DNA of 64,000 nucleotides from Candidatus Methanofrustulum fimipullorum (GTDB lineage Archaea; Halobacteriota; Methanosarcinia; Methanosarcinales; Methanosarcinaceae): NCBI GenBank assembly GCA_012518265.1, contig JAAYST010000052.1, positions 1 to 64,000 of the forward strand, read 5' to 3'. Shown piece by piece: positions 35,101 to 44,733 of this stretch (position 1 is its first letter; each line of letters starts with the position of its first letter). The notes under the pieces were generated by a model. It saw only the letters and a program-made list of their open reading frames with translations, ran no database searches and was not told where the DNA came from. The position numbers and the translations under genes were made by a program.

Positions 35101-36360
35101 TCAGTCGTTATTTTCAATCGGCATTCCGATTGAATTAATATGTTCTATCAGTTCTGAAAACTCTTTCATTTCATGTGATATTACTTCTTCCTGTGTCATG
35201 CTTGCCGATATTTCTGAATCCGTACTGAGTGTTTCAGGTCCTCTCCTTACTATTCTGTCAATTCCGTCTCTTGTTAGTGCTTCTTTTGCTTCTCTGTCAT
35301 GCACAAACGCTCTTCCCGGTATAAATACCGTTTCCGAAACTTCCGACAAATCCAATTCCAAGAGATCTTCTATTGTAATTAAGCATCCGATGTCTTTTTT
35401 TACCGCGACTACATTTACTGCGTTTCCAAGGCTTTTAAAAATTTGTGAAAGCCTCGGTGCCGCTGCATTTCCTGTGATTATTGTTGCAGTTTTTCTTATT
35501 TTAGGCAATTTGCTTAAATATTCCGGCTTATTTCTTATAACAAACGGCGAATCTATTTTCGGATCATCAAGCGGTGTTCCTGTAATTCTTAATTCCGGAT
35601 ATTTTTTTGCCGCTTCTTTTACGATTTCTCTAAATTCTTCAATTGAGTGCGGCACTATTCCTTTCATTACAGGCTCGTTTTTTAAAATAAGTCCGTTTTC
35701 AAACGAATTTGCAAATCTCATAAGCAAAACGCCTTTTGCTTTCGCATCATTTACAAATTTCAGTGTATTTTCCAAAACTTCCCCGTCATTGATTCCGGGA
35801 ATTAAAACTATTGCCGCATAGACATCGCATTTTTTACACAATTTTGAAAATATCTCAATTGACAATTCCGGATGCGGATCATGCATATGTTTTTTCCGAA
35901 GAGCGGGGTCAGATGAAAATAATGTAAAATTTATTTCAGTAACATTATTTTTTATTAAAAAATCGGCCGAGTTTTCATTTAATCCTTTTCCGCTCGTATA
36001 CCCGATTTTTATCGGAAGTCCCATCTCGGCCAAAAATGATATAAGATTTTCAAACTCGGGATAGCAACTAACATCTCCTCCGCCTGTTATTATAAACGCT
36101 TCCGGATTCTCGTCACTTCTCCCCATCTGTTTAAGGTTTACAATTCTTGAAAACGTTTCATTTAAAACGGTTTGAATATGCTTAAACGGGATTCCGCTCT
36201 CTTTAATTCCCCGGTCGCAATACGAACATCCTTTTTTAAAAGGCAGACAATATTTACAACCCAACGGCTCAACATCTTTTACGCCTTTAAAATAACAATA
36301 GTTGCAAAAGCCGTTACAATCTTTACCCGGCTCTCCTCCTACATCTACGAGTATTTCCAA
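35101..36360 (-). CDS. mmp10: Methanogenesis marker radical SAM protein Mmp10 (methyl-CoM reductase arginine methyltransferase)
   Basis: Cobalamin-dependent radical SAM enzyme that C-methylates the active-site-region arginine of methyl-coenzyme M reductase. The radical SAM motif is [10 protein letters not shown] near residue 15. A cysteine cluster follows ([19 protein letters not shown]). Glycine-rich SAM motif is [11 protein letters not shown]. The C-terminal domain contains [10 protein letters not shown] and [12 protein letters not shown]. About 419 residues. TTG 36360 is chosen because GGTGAT lies four bases before it; the GTG at 36369 lies within that site. A 12-bp tandem repeat lies directly upstream. 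Confidence 0.92.
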   Translation of the reverse strand: MEILVDVGGEPGKDCNGFCNYCYFKGVKDVEPLGCKYCLPFKKGCSYCDRGIKESGIPFKHIQTVLNETFSRIVNLKQMGRSDENPEAFIITGGGDVSCYPEFENLISFLAEMGLPIKIGYTSGKGLNENSADFLIKNNVTEINFTLFSSDPALRKKHMHDPHPELSIEIFSKLCKKCDVYAAIVLIPGINDGEVLENTLKFVNDAKAKGVLLMRFANSFENGLILKNEPVMKGIVPHSIEEFREIVKEAAKKYPELRITGTPLDDPKIDSPFVIRNKPEYLSKLPKIRKTATIITGNAAAPRLSQIFKSLGNAVNVVAVKKDIGCLITIEDLLELDLSEVSETVFIPGRAFVHDREAKEALTRDGIDRIVRRGPETLSTDSEISASMTQEEVISHEMKEFSELIEHINSIGMPIENND

Positions 36361-36389
36361 AAAAATCACCGAAATTAAAAAAGTATAAC

Positions 36390-36508
36390 CTTAAACTTAA
36401 TCTTAACTTTAATTTTAACTTTAATCTTAACCTTTACTTTAATTTTAATTTTAACTTTAATTTTAACTTTAATTTTAACTTTAATTTTAACCTTAATTTT
36501 AACTTTAG
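36390..36508. repeat. 12-bp tandem repeat between mmp10 and the lipoprotein gene
   Basis: About ten imperfect copies of AATTTTAACTTT. The tract starts about 30 bases upstream of the mmp10 start and fills the common promoter region of the divergent pair (36361-36693). Confidence 0.8.
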
Positions 36509-36641
36509 ACGGATTAAAAACAGCAAAAGAAATATATAAAATATATGCGTAAGTACGTATAATTACTTTTGAATTTTTGGATTGTTTGAATATTTAATAT
36601 TTTAGACCACACATTTTATAACAAACAATTTATATTAGATT

Positions 36642-36690
36642 ATTTATATAGTGTACTTTATATTGGATACTATTAAATCAGGAGAACTGC
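36642..36690 (+). promoter_or_regulatory. Promoter and ribosome binding site of the small lipoprotein gene
   Basis: TTTATATA (36642-36649) is a textbook archaeal TATA box. Transcription would begin about 25 bases on, near 36673. GGAG (36682-36685) lies nine bases before the ATG at 36694. The resulting leader is very short. Confidence 0.55.
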
Positions 36691-36693
36691 CTA

Positions 36694-37050
36694 ATGAATT
36701 ATAAAACTATTTCAATTTTAATGATTGCCATAATTGCAATCTGTTTTGTTCCCGGATGCCTTGGCGACAAAATTGTCGGTACTTGGGAAGCACAAAACTC
36801 GATTGCCGGAAACATAACAGCCACATTTAACGACGACAACACCGCCAAAATAGTTACAAAAGGAGTTATTACTTCTTTTGTTTTTGACGATCTCGTATGG
36901 GAAAAAGACGGTAGCAAATATATTATTAGAAACGAAGACGGAGATAAATTCGGAACAGCCGAATTCGACGGCGACAATTTGAAAATCGTAGCCGAAACGG
37001 GTGTTGCCGGAATAAACTTCAGCGAAACTTACACAAAAGTTGAAAAATAA
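36694..37050 (+). CDS. Small secreted lipoprotein, lipocalin-like fold possible
   Basis: 118 residues. N-terminal signal ISILMIAIIAICFVPGC ends in a lipobox (VPGC, cysteine 22). The mature part reads as alternating short strands starting IVGTWEAQNS and repeating T-A-T-F-N-D-D-N-T and A-E-F-D-G-D-N-L-K-I, like small beta-barrel proteins annotated as lipocalin-like. No family is certain. It is monocistronic with a clear TATA box. The downstream region is an A-rich tandem repeat. Confidence 0.78.
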   Translation: MNYKTISILMIAIIAICFVPGCLGDKIVGTWEAQNSIAGNITATFNDDNTAKIVTKGVITSFVFDDLVWEKDGSKYIIRNEDGDKFGTAEFDGDNLKIVAETGVAGINFSETYTKVEK

Positions 37051-37104
37051 AAAAGTTGAAAAATGATTCAACTAAAAATTCAAATTAATAAAAAATAAAA
37101 AATT

Positions 37105-37190
37105 AAAAAATAAAGAAATTAAAAAATAAAGAAATTAAAAAATAAAGAAATTAAAAAATAAAGAAAATAAATAAAAATAATAAATAAATA
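37105..37190. repeat. 16-bp A-rich tandem repeat downstream of the lipoprotein gene
   Basis: Four copies of AAAAAATAAAGAAATT at 16-bp spacing (37105-37166), then degenerate A/T DNA up to the end of the convergent orc1/cdc6 gene. No gene is seen in 37051-37325. Confidence 0.7.
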
Positions 37191-37325
37191 AATTATTTTT
37201 TTAATGTTTTAGATAAACAGTTTAAAAATTCAAAAGTAATATTTTTTTTATTTTTTAATTAAAAAATAATAATATTTATTTTTTTTCAATTTTAAAAAGT
37301 GATATTTTATTTTTTTCAATTTAAT

Positions 37326-38558
37326 TTAAAAATATCCGATTTTCAATTGTAAATCTTTTAACTGTGAAAGTTTGTAATCTTCAAGAAGTACTTCATATGT
37401 ACTGTTTTCTGAAACTGCCAAACTGATTTCTTTTGTTCGTCCGTATCTTCCTTTGCTTACAACGGCCGAGTTAATTATTCCGAGCATGTCAAGTTCGCTC
37501 AATAAATCTGTAATACGCCTTTGTGTCAGAATGTCAAGGTCTACGATTTTACAAAGTTTTTTATAAAGCATATAAACTTCGCCTGTTGTTATTGCTTTTT
37601 TTGAGCGATCCGTATTTTTCGTTAAATAAACGATACTGAATAAAACGAGTTTTGATTGCGTGGGAAGCGTTCTTACGACTTCTACTACGCGGTCCACTTC
37701 TATTTTATCTTGCGCTTGTCTTACGTGTTCTTCGTATACTTTATGTTCGTTTTGACGATCCGCAATTTCTCCGGAAACTCTAAGCAAGTCAAGTGCGCGG
37801 CGCGCGTCCCCGTGTTCTTGTGCAGCAAGCGCGGAACAGAGAGGAATTACCATACTGTCCAAAACGCCCGGATTATATGCCATTTCAGCTCTTTGATATA
37901 AAATATCACGAATTTGGTCGGCATTATAAGGCGGATAAATTATTTCTTCTTCACCAAGAGAGCTTTTTACTCTCGGGTCTAAAAATTCGGTAAATTTCAA
38001 ATCGTTTGAAACGCCGATAATGCTTACCCTTGCATTTTTTAAACTTGTGTTTATTCTCGACAAATTATATAATGCATCGTCTCCCTTTTTAACAAGCTTG
38101 TCAATTTCATCCAAAATAATGATTAAAACTTGTTCTTCAGCATCAATCGCTTCTTTAAACTTTTGGAAAACTTGATCGGTCGGCCATCCTGTCATCGGGA
38201 TTTCTTCACCGTAATGCCTTGCCAAATTTGCAAGAAGACGATATTGCGTGTCAATAATTTCGCAATTTACATATATTACCGTACATTTTACGTTTAGCTT
38301 TTCACTCATATTTTCAAGTTCTTTTCCGACATAGCGGGTAACCGCAGTTTTTCCCGTTCCCGTCTTTCCGTAAATTAATATATTTGACGGCGTTTCCCCT
38401 CGAAGTGCGGAAACAAGAATCGTAGCTAATTCTTTTGTTTGTTCATCGCGATGAACAAGCACATCGGGCGTGTAAGAATGTCGCAAAACTTCTTTATTTT
38501 TGAAAATGGATTCCGCATCCAATAATTCCTGAAATAAGTGATTGAGAGTTTGTGTCAT
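37326..38558 (-). CDS. cdc6: ORC1-type DNA replication initiator Orc1/Cdc6
   Basis: Origin recognition and MCM-loading AAA+ protein of 410 residues. Walker A IYGKTGTGKTAVTRYVG near residue 62, Walker B LIIILDEIDKLVKKGD near 145, sensor 1 VSIIGVSNDLKF near 180, and a C-terminal winged helix (ITDLLSELDMLGII). Archaeal origins usually lie beside the initiator gene, and an ORB-like inverted motif is present in the 262 bases upstream of the start. Confidence 0.96.
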   Translation of the reverse strand: MTQTLNHLFQELLDAESIFKNKEVLRHSYTPDVLVHRDEQTKELATILVSALRGETPSNILIYGKTGTGKTAVTRYVGKELENMSEKLNVKCTVIYVNCEIIDTQYRLLANLARHYGEEIPMTGWPTDQVFQKFKEAIDAEEQVLIIILDEIDKLVKKGDDALYNLSRINTSLKNARVSIIGVSNDLKFTEFLDPRVKSSLGEEEIIYPPYNADQIRDILYQRAEMAYNPGVLDSMVIPLCSALAAQEHGDARRALDLLRVSGEIADRQNEHKVYEEHVRQAQDKIEVDRVVEVVRTLPTQSKLVLFSIVYLTKNTDRSKKAITTGEVYMLYKKLCKIVDLDILTQRRITDLLSELDMLGIINSAVVSKGRYGRTKEISLAVSENSTYEVLLEDYKLSQLKDLQLKIGYF

Positions 38559-38605
38559 GTTATTTCTCCGATTATTTCAAACAGTTTCATAATTGCTTTT
38601 GTTTT

Positions 38606-38790
38606 TAGATAACCGACGGTGGCGTATCGGTTTTTTGTTTCGGAAAAACGAAAGATATCTCGAATCGAATTTGTGTTTTTCTTTTTCCGTTTTGTCAAAA
38701 AAACGAGATTTTACCTGTTAAAATTTGTACTACTTCCAAAGGAAGAGTACCGTTATAAAACTATCTTTCATTTTTTTTCTATAATTTGTC
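38606..38790. repeat. ORB-like element, copy 1, upstream of orc1/cdc6 (candidate origin)
   Basis: Starts with AACCGACGGTGGCGTATCGGTT (quoted in halves: AACCGACGGTG and GCGTATCGGTT), a stem-loop with arms AACCGA/TCGGTT. It ends with a conserved block at 38720-38776 whose centre is ACTTCCAAAGGAAGAGTACC. The core TTCCAAAGGAA differs at two bases from the archaeal origin recognition box core TTCCAGTGGAA. A second copy lies at 39539-39790. Position beside the initiator gene and A/T richness suit an origin. Confidence 0.5.
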
Positions 38791-38820
38791 ATTTTTTATT
38801 TTTTTAATTTCCGTTTTTTG

Positions 38821-39393
38821 TTATTTGAAAACTTTTACACGTTCATTTATATTTTCTTTTTCTTTTTCTTCCGGCTGTTCTAAAATATTTCCGAAAACCA
38901 TTTGAGCCGTTAATTCAAGCCCGTTTTCAACATCAAACATTTCTTTGACGGCATCATCAATAACAGGATTATAGTGTTGTATATTTGCTCCTAAACCCAA
39001 TTCTTTTAAACCCGTCCAAAGATTAATTTGCAACATGCCGTTTGATTGGTAAGACCAAGGCGTAAAATTATGCGCATATCTTGGAAACTGCTCAGCGGTC
39101 GAATCTACTTTTTCCACATTTCTATAAATTAACAATGTACCTGCGGCAGCTTTAAACGTATCGATTTTTTCTCTTGATACTTTTCCTTCGAATACATCAT
39201 AAATCTTATCCCACAATATTTTATGGCGGTTTCCCAAGACAACAACAACTTTTTGAGATTTCATATCAAACGCATCCGGTACAAGTTGCGTTACGTCTTG
39301 AACCATTTTTATGATTTCTTCATTTGAAACTTTTATATTGTCGTCCAATTTATAATAGCTTCTTCTCTGTTTTAATAATTCTACAATTTTCAT
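38821..39393 (-). CDS. Nitroreductase family protein
   Basis: FMN-dependent oxidoreductase of about 190 residues. The N-terminus KIVELLKQRRSYYKLD is typical, followed by FMN-contact segments (AFDMKSQKVVVV, SNGMLQINLWTGLKELGLGANIQHY in parts: NGMLQINLWTGLKELGLGA). It resembles the oxidoreductases annotated as related to nitroreductase in Firmicutes and methanogens. Physiological substrate unknown. ATG 39393 is chosen because homologous sequence begins there. Unusually, the gene is flanked on both sides by copies of the ORB-like element. Confidence 0.85.
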   Translation of the reverse strand: MKIVELLKQRRSYYKLDDNIKVSNEEIIKMVQDVTQLVPDAFDMKSQKVVVVLGNRHKILWDKIYDVFEGKVSREKIDTFKAAAGTLLIYRNVEKVDSTAEQFPRYAHNFTPWSYQSNGMLQINLWTGLKELGLGANIQHYNPVIDDAVKEMFDVENGLELTAQMVFGNILEQPEEKEKENINERVKVFK

Positions 39394-39538
39394 ATTTTTA
39401 TCTGCCCTTCGCTGATTATTTGTTATTTGTCTTGACATTTCATCAAATTATATCTAATACTATATTATTATATTTTTATAATAGCTCAAATATATTAGGA
39501 TTCGAGCACCTAATCTCGGTATATTCGAGTATAATTTA

Positions 39539-39790
39539 GTTAACTGATGGTGGCACATCGGTTCTTATTTATTTCGGAAAAAATAAAGCTGTATGGACCT
39601 GAATTATTTTTTTCTGTTTTTGTTTTTATTTGTTTTTGCTTTATTTTTTATTTTATTTGTTTTTGTATTTATTTTATTTTTTGCAAAAAAAACATCTGTT
39701 TTTTCTTAAAAATTTGTACTACATTCAAAGGAAGTATACCTTATAAAACTATCTTTCATTTTTTGTTATAATTTGTCATTTTCGTTTTTT
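39539..39790. repeat. ORB-like element, copy 2, upstream of the nitroreductase gene
   Basis: Begins with AACTGATGGTGGCACATCGGTT-like sequence (AACTGA pairs with TCGGTT through one G-U pair as + strand RNA), continues TATTTCGGAAAAA, a T-rich middle, then the conserved block 39710-39767 with ATTTGTACTACATTCAAAGG and ACTATCTTTCATTTTTTG. About 50 of 57 bases of this block agree with copy 1. The rest of 39791-39864 is T-rich with nothing recognisable. Confidence 0.7.
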
Positions 39791-39864
39791 GATTATTTGT
39801 CATTTCATTTATTTTTTTCATTTTATTTTTAATTTTATTTTTCAATTGTTTCTTCCGCCGGTTA

Positions 39865-41049
39865 TTAATCGGCATAATTGTCGAAGTAACCTTGTATATA
39901 TACAATAGGCGTTCCTTTATCACCGCTTCCGCTTATCAGGTCGCAAAGAGAGCCTATAAGGTCGGTTAATTGTCTCGGTGTCGTTCCTTGTGACTCTGCT
40001 TTTGCTTTTAAATCTTTACTTTTATGTTTTATTTCTTCTTTAATTGCTTGAGTCAACTCTTCTCCTCTAAGTTCATTAAACTTGTTGTCGGATAAGTATT
40101 TCAATTTTAATTCGTTTGGAGTTCCGATGAGGCCTGCCGTATAGGCGGGGCTTACTACCGGATCGGCCAATTCCCAAATGTGTCCTACAGGGTCTCTGAA
40201 TGCTCCGTCGCCGTAAATTAACACTTCAACTTCCTTTTTCGTTTTGTTGTAGATTTCTTTTTGAACGGCGTTTACAAAAGTCTCCCCGGTGCGCGGAAAC
40301 AACTTAACTTTTTCTTCCGTTGATTTGTTTGAGCCGAGCAATCCGTACTTTTCATGATAGCCGCTGTTTTTTACGGACTCATTTAAAATGTCGTCCAATC
40401 CGAAAAGAATTTCGGTTTTTCCTGAAAAAAGTTTTTTAATTTTAAATCTTGAATGTACACTTGCGACCAACACACATTTCGTGTAATTTAATATCTCCAA
40501 CGGATCGTTTGAAAATATAAATTCTATTTCGCAGCCTTCATTTTCTACAAGCTCTTTAAAATACTCGTAATAGTTAATTCCTGTAAATATGTGAGTTTCG
40601 GATCCGAAAATCTCAACGTATTTTTTTTCGTCGATTTTATCCGTTACGGATATATTGTGCTTTTCAAGCAAATTTTCATCAAATAATGAATTGCCCACTT
40701 CGTCATGTGGAAAAGAGAACTGCAAATAAATTTTTTTAGAGCCTCTTGCAATTCCTTTTAAAATGTTTCCGAAACGGTTTCTGCTGACCGGAGTCGGAAA
40801 AACAACGCCGGTAACACCTTTAGGGAATTTTCTTGAAATGTCGAACGCTATTTGGTCAACAGTTGCATAATTTTTTTCCGAAATTGCCAAAACGGCCTCG
40901 GTAACTCCTATTATGTCTCTGTTTTTTATTACAAAATTTTCAATTTCCGCAGCTTTCAAAACAGAATCAACAACGATTTTTACCAAATCGTCCCCTTCTT
41001 TAATTATAGGTGTTCTGATTCCTCTTGCAACCGTTCCAACTCTTCTCAT
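39865..41049 (-). CDS. Coenzyme F420-0:L-glutamate ligase (CofE) homologue, long form
   Basis: 394 residues from ATG 41049 (the track-length frame would begin at a TTG). N-terminal part has the CofE-like pattern VARGIRTPIIKEGDDLV and NRDIIGVTEAVLAISE. Further on: GVVFPTPVSRNRFGN, YGDGAFRDPVGHIWELADPVVSP and GLIGTPNELKLKYLSDNK. The true F420 ligase is about 250 residues, so this is the longer paralogue, seen also in bacteria without F420. The substrate is therefore uncertain. It stands alone on the minus strand, 170 bases after rad50 begins its own unit. Confidence 0.65.
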   Translation of the reverse strand: MRRVGTVARGIRTPIIKEGDDLVKIVVDSVLKAAEIENFVIKNRDIIGVTEAVLAISEKNYATVDQIAFDISRKFPKGVTGVVFPTPVSRNRFGNILKGIARGSKKIYLQFSFPHDEVGNSLFDENLLEKHNISVTDKIDEKKYVEIFGSETHIFTGINYYEYFKELVENEGCEIEFIFSNDPLEILNYTKCVLVASVHSRFKIKKLFSGKTEILFGLDDILNESVKNSGYHEKYGLLGSNKSTEEKVKLFPRTGETFVNAVQKEIYNKTKKEVEVLIYGDGAFRDPVGHIWELADPVVSPAYTAGLIGTPNELKLKYLSDNKFNELRGEELTQAIKEEIKHKSKDLKAKAESQGTTPRQLTDLIGSLCDLISGSGDKGTPIVYIQGYFDNYAD

Positions 41050-41214
41050 ATGCAACTTTCCCAATCCGTAAATTTTAAAAAGTATATTTAAAAAGTAAAT
41101 TTCTAACAGATTTCTTAAGTAATATTTTATCCTATTTAAATTTTTTATTAATTTTAAATTTGAGATTAATTTTAAATTTATTTGAAATTCATTTCAAATA
41201 AATTCCGGGCAAAA

Positions 41215-44200
41215 TCAAATGCCAATGCATCTTTTTTCGCCGAATTCGGTAAATGAAGACGTGTTTGTTAATGTGTCTTTGTATACGCTGTATACTCTGT
41301 CGGCGGAATCTATCAACGATTCATCATGCGATACTACGATTATTTGGCCGACACCTTGATTTTTCATAAGGTCAATCAATTTTATCAATTGTCTTATGTG
41401 GCCGCTGTCTAAAAACACGGTCGGCTCGTCAAGTACCATCGGCGGCAAAACAGATGAACCGCTTGTACCGCTTGACCCTGTGTGCTCGCCAAATCCGTGT
41501 GAAAGAAGTCTGTATATGGCGCATCTCAACGAAAGATTGAAAAGTGCCCGCTCTCCGCCGCTTAACAGTTTCGGTTCAAGGTATATTCCGTTTTTCTCAT
41601 ATACTTTAAGATTGTAATCTCCGTCCAATTCAATATGAGAATACGCATTGTTTGAATATATAAACGTAAACATTTCATTTAAAAGCTGATCGAGTGCTTC
41701 TATATTCTTTCCTCTCATTTCCGATCTTATTCTCAAATACATCGTTTCAAGCGCTTCCACGTCTTCGAGAACGTATTTTATGTACTCGTTTTTGTTGTTT
41801 ATTATGTTTAATTCATTTTTATATTCGTGAAGTTGTTTTAATTCTCCTTGGAGCAGTCCTTCGTTTTTCTGATGTTCCGACCTTTTTTCGTTAAAATTTT
41901 TTATTTCAACATCGATTTTGTCAATGTTTTCGGTCAGCTTTTTATCAAATTGAATATATTCGTTTAATTTGTTTTCATCTTCTACGGTATTTAACAGTTC
42001 TTTTTCTTTTTCTCTTTTCTCTTTTATTTCCCTGTCTTTTTCCTCAATCGAATTTGAAAACAATTCTTTCGATTTTTCAAAACCTTTTATTTCTGTTTCC
42101 AAAAGCTTAAGCTTCTGAGCATTTCCGTGAATTTCTTCCGCATTTCGTGTAACGCTTTTTTTCATTTCGTAACACGCGCTTATTTTTTCTTCATATTCGG
42201 TAAAATGCTTTATTTCTTCTTCCAGTTTATTTCTTTCCGATTCCATCTCTTTTATAAGTTCTTTTTCGTTTTTTATTTTTTCTAAAAAATCGTTTACTCT
42301 GTCTTCCTTTTCCGTCTTTAAATTAAGAAGACTCTCTTTATGAGGAATTAATTGAAGAATTTCAGATACCGTTGTTATAATTAATTTTTTAATATTTGTT
42401 ATTTCGTTTGAAAGCTTGAATCGTTTACTGTAATTATCTTTCAATCCCAGAATCTCTTTGTCTTTTTTATTTAACGAATCCACAACAGTTTTAATTAAAA
42501 CTTCATTTGAAGTTTTTGTCAAATTCAACTTATTAATCAATTCCGTATTTTCTTCAATATCGTTTGAAAGTTTGTCGATTATTTTTTTAATTCCGTCCCT
42601 TTCAGTTTCAATATTAATCATTTTGGATTTCATTTCCGTTATTTCATCGTAAATTTTTCTAACTTTTTTTATATTTTCTATACTCAGAAGTAATTTCATT
42701 TTTTCGGAATTTGCGCTTTCTATAAGCTTTTCAAGTTCTTCCTCCTCTTGTTTTTCTTCATCGAAACAATTCTTTAAATGAGTTTTGTCAACGGTTTGCC
42801 CGCAAGTCGGACACTTTCCGGCATCTGTTAACTCTTTATATTTTTCATTTGCTTTTAATATTCTTTCTTTTTTGCTTAAAAGCGTTGCAATTTCTTTTTC
42901 GTTTTCCGTATATTTGTTATACGTCTCGGTAAATAACAAATCGGCTGAATTGGAATCGTTTACTTCAAATCCGAATTCTTTTGTAATCTTTTTTAAACTT
43001 TCTTTTTTCATATTCGTTTTAATTTCTTCATCCGCAATTTTCAACTTTATTTTTTCCATAGCGTTATTTTGAACCTGCTTTTCCAAAGAGGCCTTTTCCA
43101 CTTTTTCCTTATAACTTTTTATCGTTCTCTCAATTTCTTGAATTCCTTTTGTTTTTTCATCAAGTTCGCTTTTCAAAGCGGCGTGTTTTACTTCAAGCTC
43201 GTTAATTTCTTTTTGATCCGACTGAAGCGAAACGTTTACATACTTGTCCGTTTCTTCAAAACTCGTATACCATTTGCTCCATCCCGAAACATCGGTTTGC
43301 TCGGGCAGTTTGCTTTCATATAAAAATGAAAACGATGCGTCCGGAATTAAAGTTTGAAGAGTTTCCTTATACGCGTTTCTTTTGTTTTGGACAAACTCAA
43401 TATTTTGTTCAAGCTTTTTTTGTAAACCGATTATATCGTTATCGATTGTAACAATTCCGTTTTTTGTCTCTTCCAAAGATTCAATATACTTTTTAGTTTC
43501 TTCATTCATTTTTCGGATTTCTTTAAAGACGGAGTCGTGTTTATTTACAGCATCTCTTTTTTTATCAGTTGCCGATTGTTTCCAATCTCTGTATAATTTT
43601 TCTTTCGTCTGTGCTGCTTTTAAAAGAGTCTCGGGCTCAGGCCCGGGCCTTGAGTCGTTTAAATTTTGAATTTCCTTTAATTCGTCACCTTTATTTTCGC
43701 TTTCAACCCACTCTATGAACTTTTCATTTTCTTTCGTTTTCAGAGTTTGCAGAAGTTCCTCAATTCCGTCTCTCTGTTTTATTTTCAATTCGTTATATAT
43801 ATTTTCGGAATTTAAGAGAAGTTCCATATTCTTCATTGCATTTGAGTTTTCTTCATTTCTGCTTTTAACCAATTCCTCTATAGAATTTCGTGTTTTAGTA
43901 AGCTCATTTAATTTTTCTCTATATGTTTTTATTCTCTCGTTATTTTGTATTTTCTGTGCCGCAAACCCTTCTTTTAATTTATTGTATTTTAAAATAATTT
44001 GGTCAATTTTTTCAATAGTTTCTCTGCATTCGTTCAGTTTCTGATGTATGTTTTTATCTGAAAGACTGTCAATTTTATATACGATATCGTTTCTTATCTC
44101 TTCTCCGATTCTTATCTGCCTCGAAACCGCAGTTTTGCAAAATGCCGCTCTTTCTCTGTATTCTTCCAACTTTCCGAGTCTCAACAAATCGTCTATCATT

Positions 44201-44673
44201 TTTTGTCTTTCTTTCGGTTTGGCGTTTATTAAATCGTCTATTTCTCCCTGGCGAATATACGCACAATTTTTGTACGCCTGTTCATCCATATTTAAAATGT
44301 CGCAAATATATGCATAAGTTTTTTTGGTCTGCTCCGCTACGATTTCCCCGTTTTCATACAACACCGATACGCTGTTAGTTCCGCTTCCGCTTCTTGAAAC
44401 TCGAAACTGTTGTTCAATTTTGTATTCTTTTCCCAAATGGTCAAATTCAAGTATTATAGTTGCTTTTGATTCGCCTTTAAACACAATATCGGCAATCTGA
44501 AGTCCAGTTCCCGAAAGAGCCGCGGCACCGAAAAGCCCCACAAAACACGCTTCAAGAATACTCGACTTTCCGCTTCCGTTCGGACCCGATATAACAGTCA
44601 CTCCGTCACAAAAATCGATACTTGAAGCCTTATAACTCCTGAAATTCTCTATATACAAATGTTTAAATCTCAT
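41215..44673 (-). CDS. rad50: DNA double-strand break repair ATPase Rad50
   Basis: SMC-like ATPase of 1152 residues. Walker A SGPNGSGKSSILEACF at the N-terminus; long coiled coils; zinc hook C621-P-T-C624 (GKCPTCGQTVDKTH) for dimer tethering; ABC signature KLLSGGERALFNLSLR; Walker B VLDEPTVFLDSGH; and the final SHDESLIDSADRV. It is longer than the roughly 880-1000 residues common in archaea, because the coiled-coil arms are extended. It follows mre11 by 60 bases in one transcript. Confidence 0.97.
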   Translation of the reverse strand: MRFKHLYIENFRSYKASSIDFCDGVTVISGPNGSGKSSILEACFVGLFGAAALSGTGLQIADIVFKGESKATIILEFDHLGKEYKIEQQFRVSRSGSGTNSVSVLYENGEIVAEQTKKTYAYICDILNMDEQAYKNCAYIRQGEIDDLINAKPKERQKMIDDLLRLGKLEEYRERAAFCKTAVSRQIRIGEEIRNDIVYKIDSLSDKNIHQKLNECRETIEKIDQIILKYNKLKEGFAAQKIQNNERIKTYREKLNELTKTRNSIEELVKSRNEENSNAMKNMELLLNSENIYNELKIKQRDGIEELLQTLKTKENEKFIEWVESENKGDELKEIQNLNDSRPGPEPETLLKAAQTKEKLYRDWKQSATDKKRDAVNKHDSVFKEIRKMNEETKKYIESLEETKNGIVTIDNDIIGLQKKLEQNIEFVQNKRNAYKETLQTLIPDASFSFLYESKLPEQTDVSGWSKWYTSFEETDKYVNVSLQSDQKEINELEVKHAALKSELDEKTKGIQEIERTIKSYKEKVEKASLEKQVQNNAMEKIKLKIADEEIKTNMKKESLKKITKEFGFEVNDSNSADLLFTETYNKYTENEKEIATLLSKKERILKANEKYKELTDAGKCPTCGQTVDKTHLKNCFDEEKQEEEELEKLIESANSEKMKLLLSIENIKKVRKIYDEITEMKSKMINIETERDGIKKIIDKLSNDIEENTELINKLNLTKTSNEVLIKTVVDSLNKKDKEILGLKDNYSKRFKLSNEITNIKKLIITTVSEILQLIPHKESLLNLKTEKEDRVNDFLEKIKNEKELIKEMESERNKLEEEIKHFTEYEEKISACYEMKKSVTRNAEEIHGNAQKLKLLETEIKGFEKSKELFSNSIEEKDREIKEKREKEKELLNTVEDENKLNEYIQFDKKLTENIDKIDVEIKNFNEKRSEHQKNEGLLQGELKQLHEYKNELNIINNKNEYIKYVLEDVEALETMYLRIRSEMRGKNIEALDQLLNEMFTFIYSNNAYSHIELDGDYNLKVYEKNGIYLEPKLLSGGERALFNLSLRCAIYRLLSHGFGEHTGSSGTSGSSVLPPMVLDEPTVFLDSGHIRQLIKLIDLMKNQGVGQIIVVSHDESLIDSADRVYSVYKDTLTNTSSFTEFGEKRCIGI

Positions 44674-44733
44674 AAAACAACAGCCCCCGAAAAACAGAAT
44701 TCGTTTTTTTTTTCAAAATTAAAAATTCCGTTT

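Noticed and set aside
35018-35821. 267-residue plus-strand ORF
   Set aside because: It lies antisense to mmp10, whose motifs are unmistakable, and begins in a T-rich low-complexity tract.
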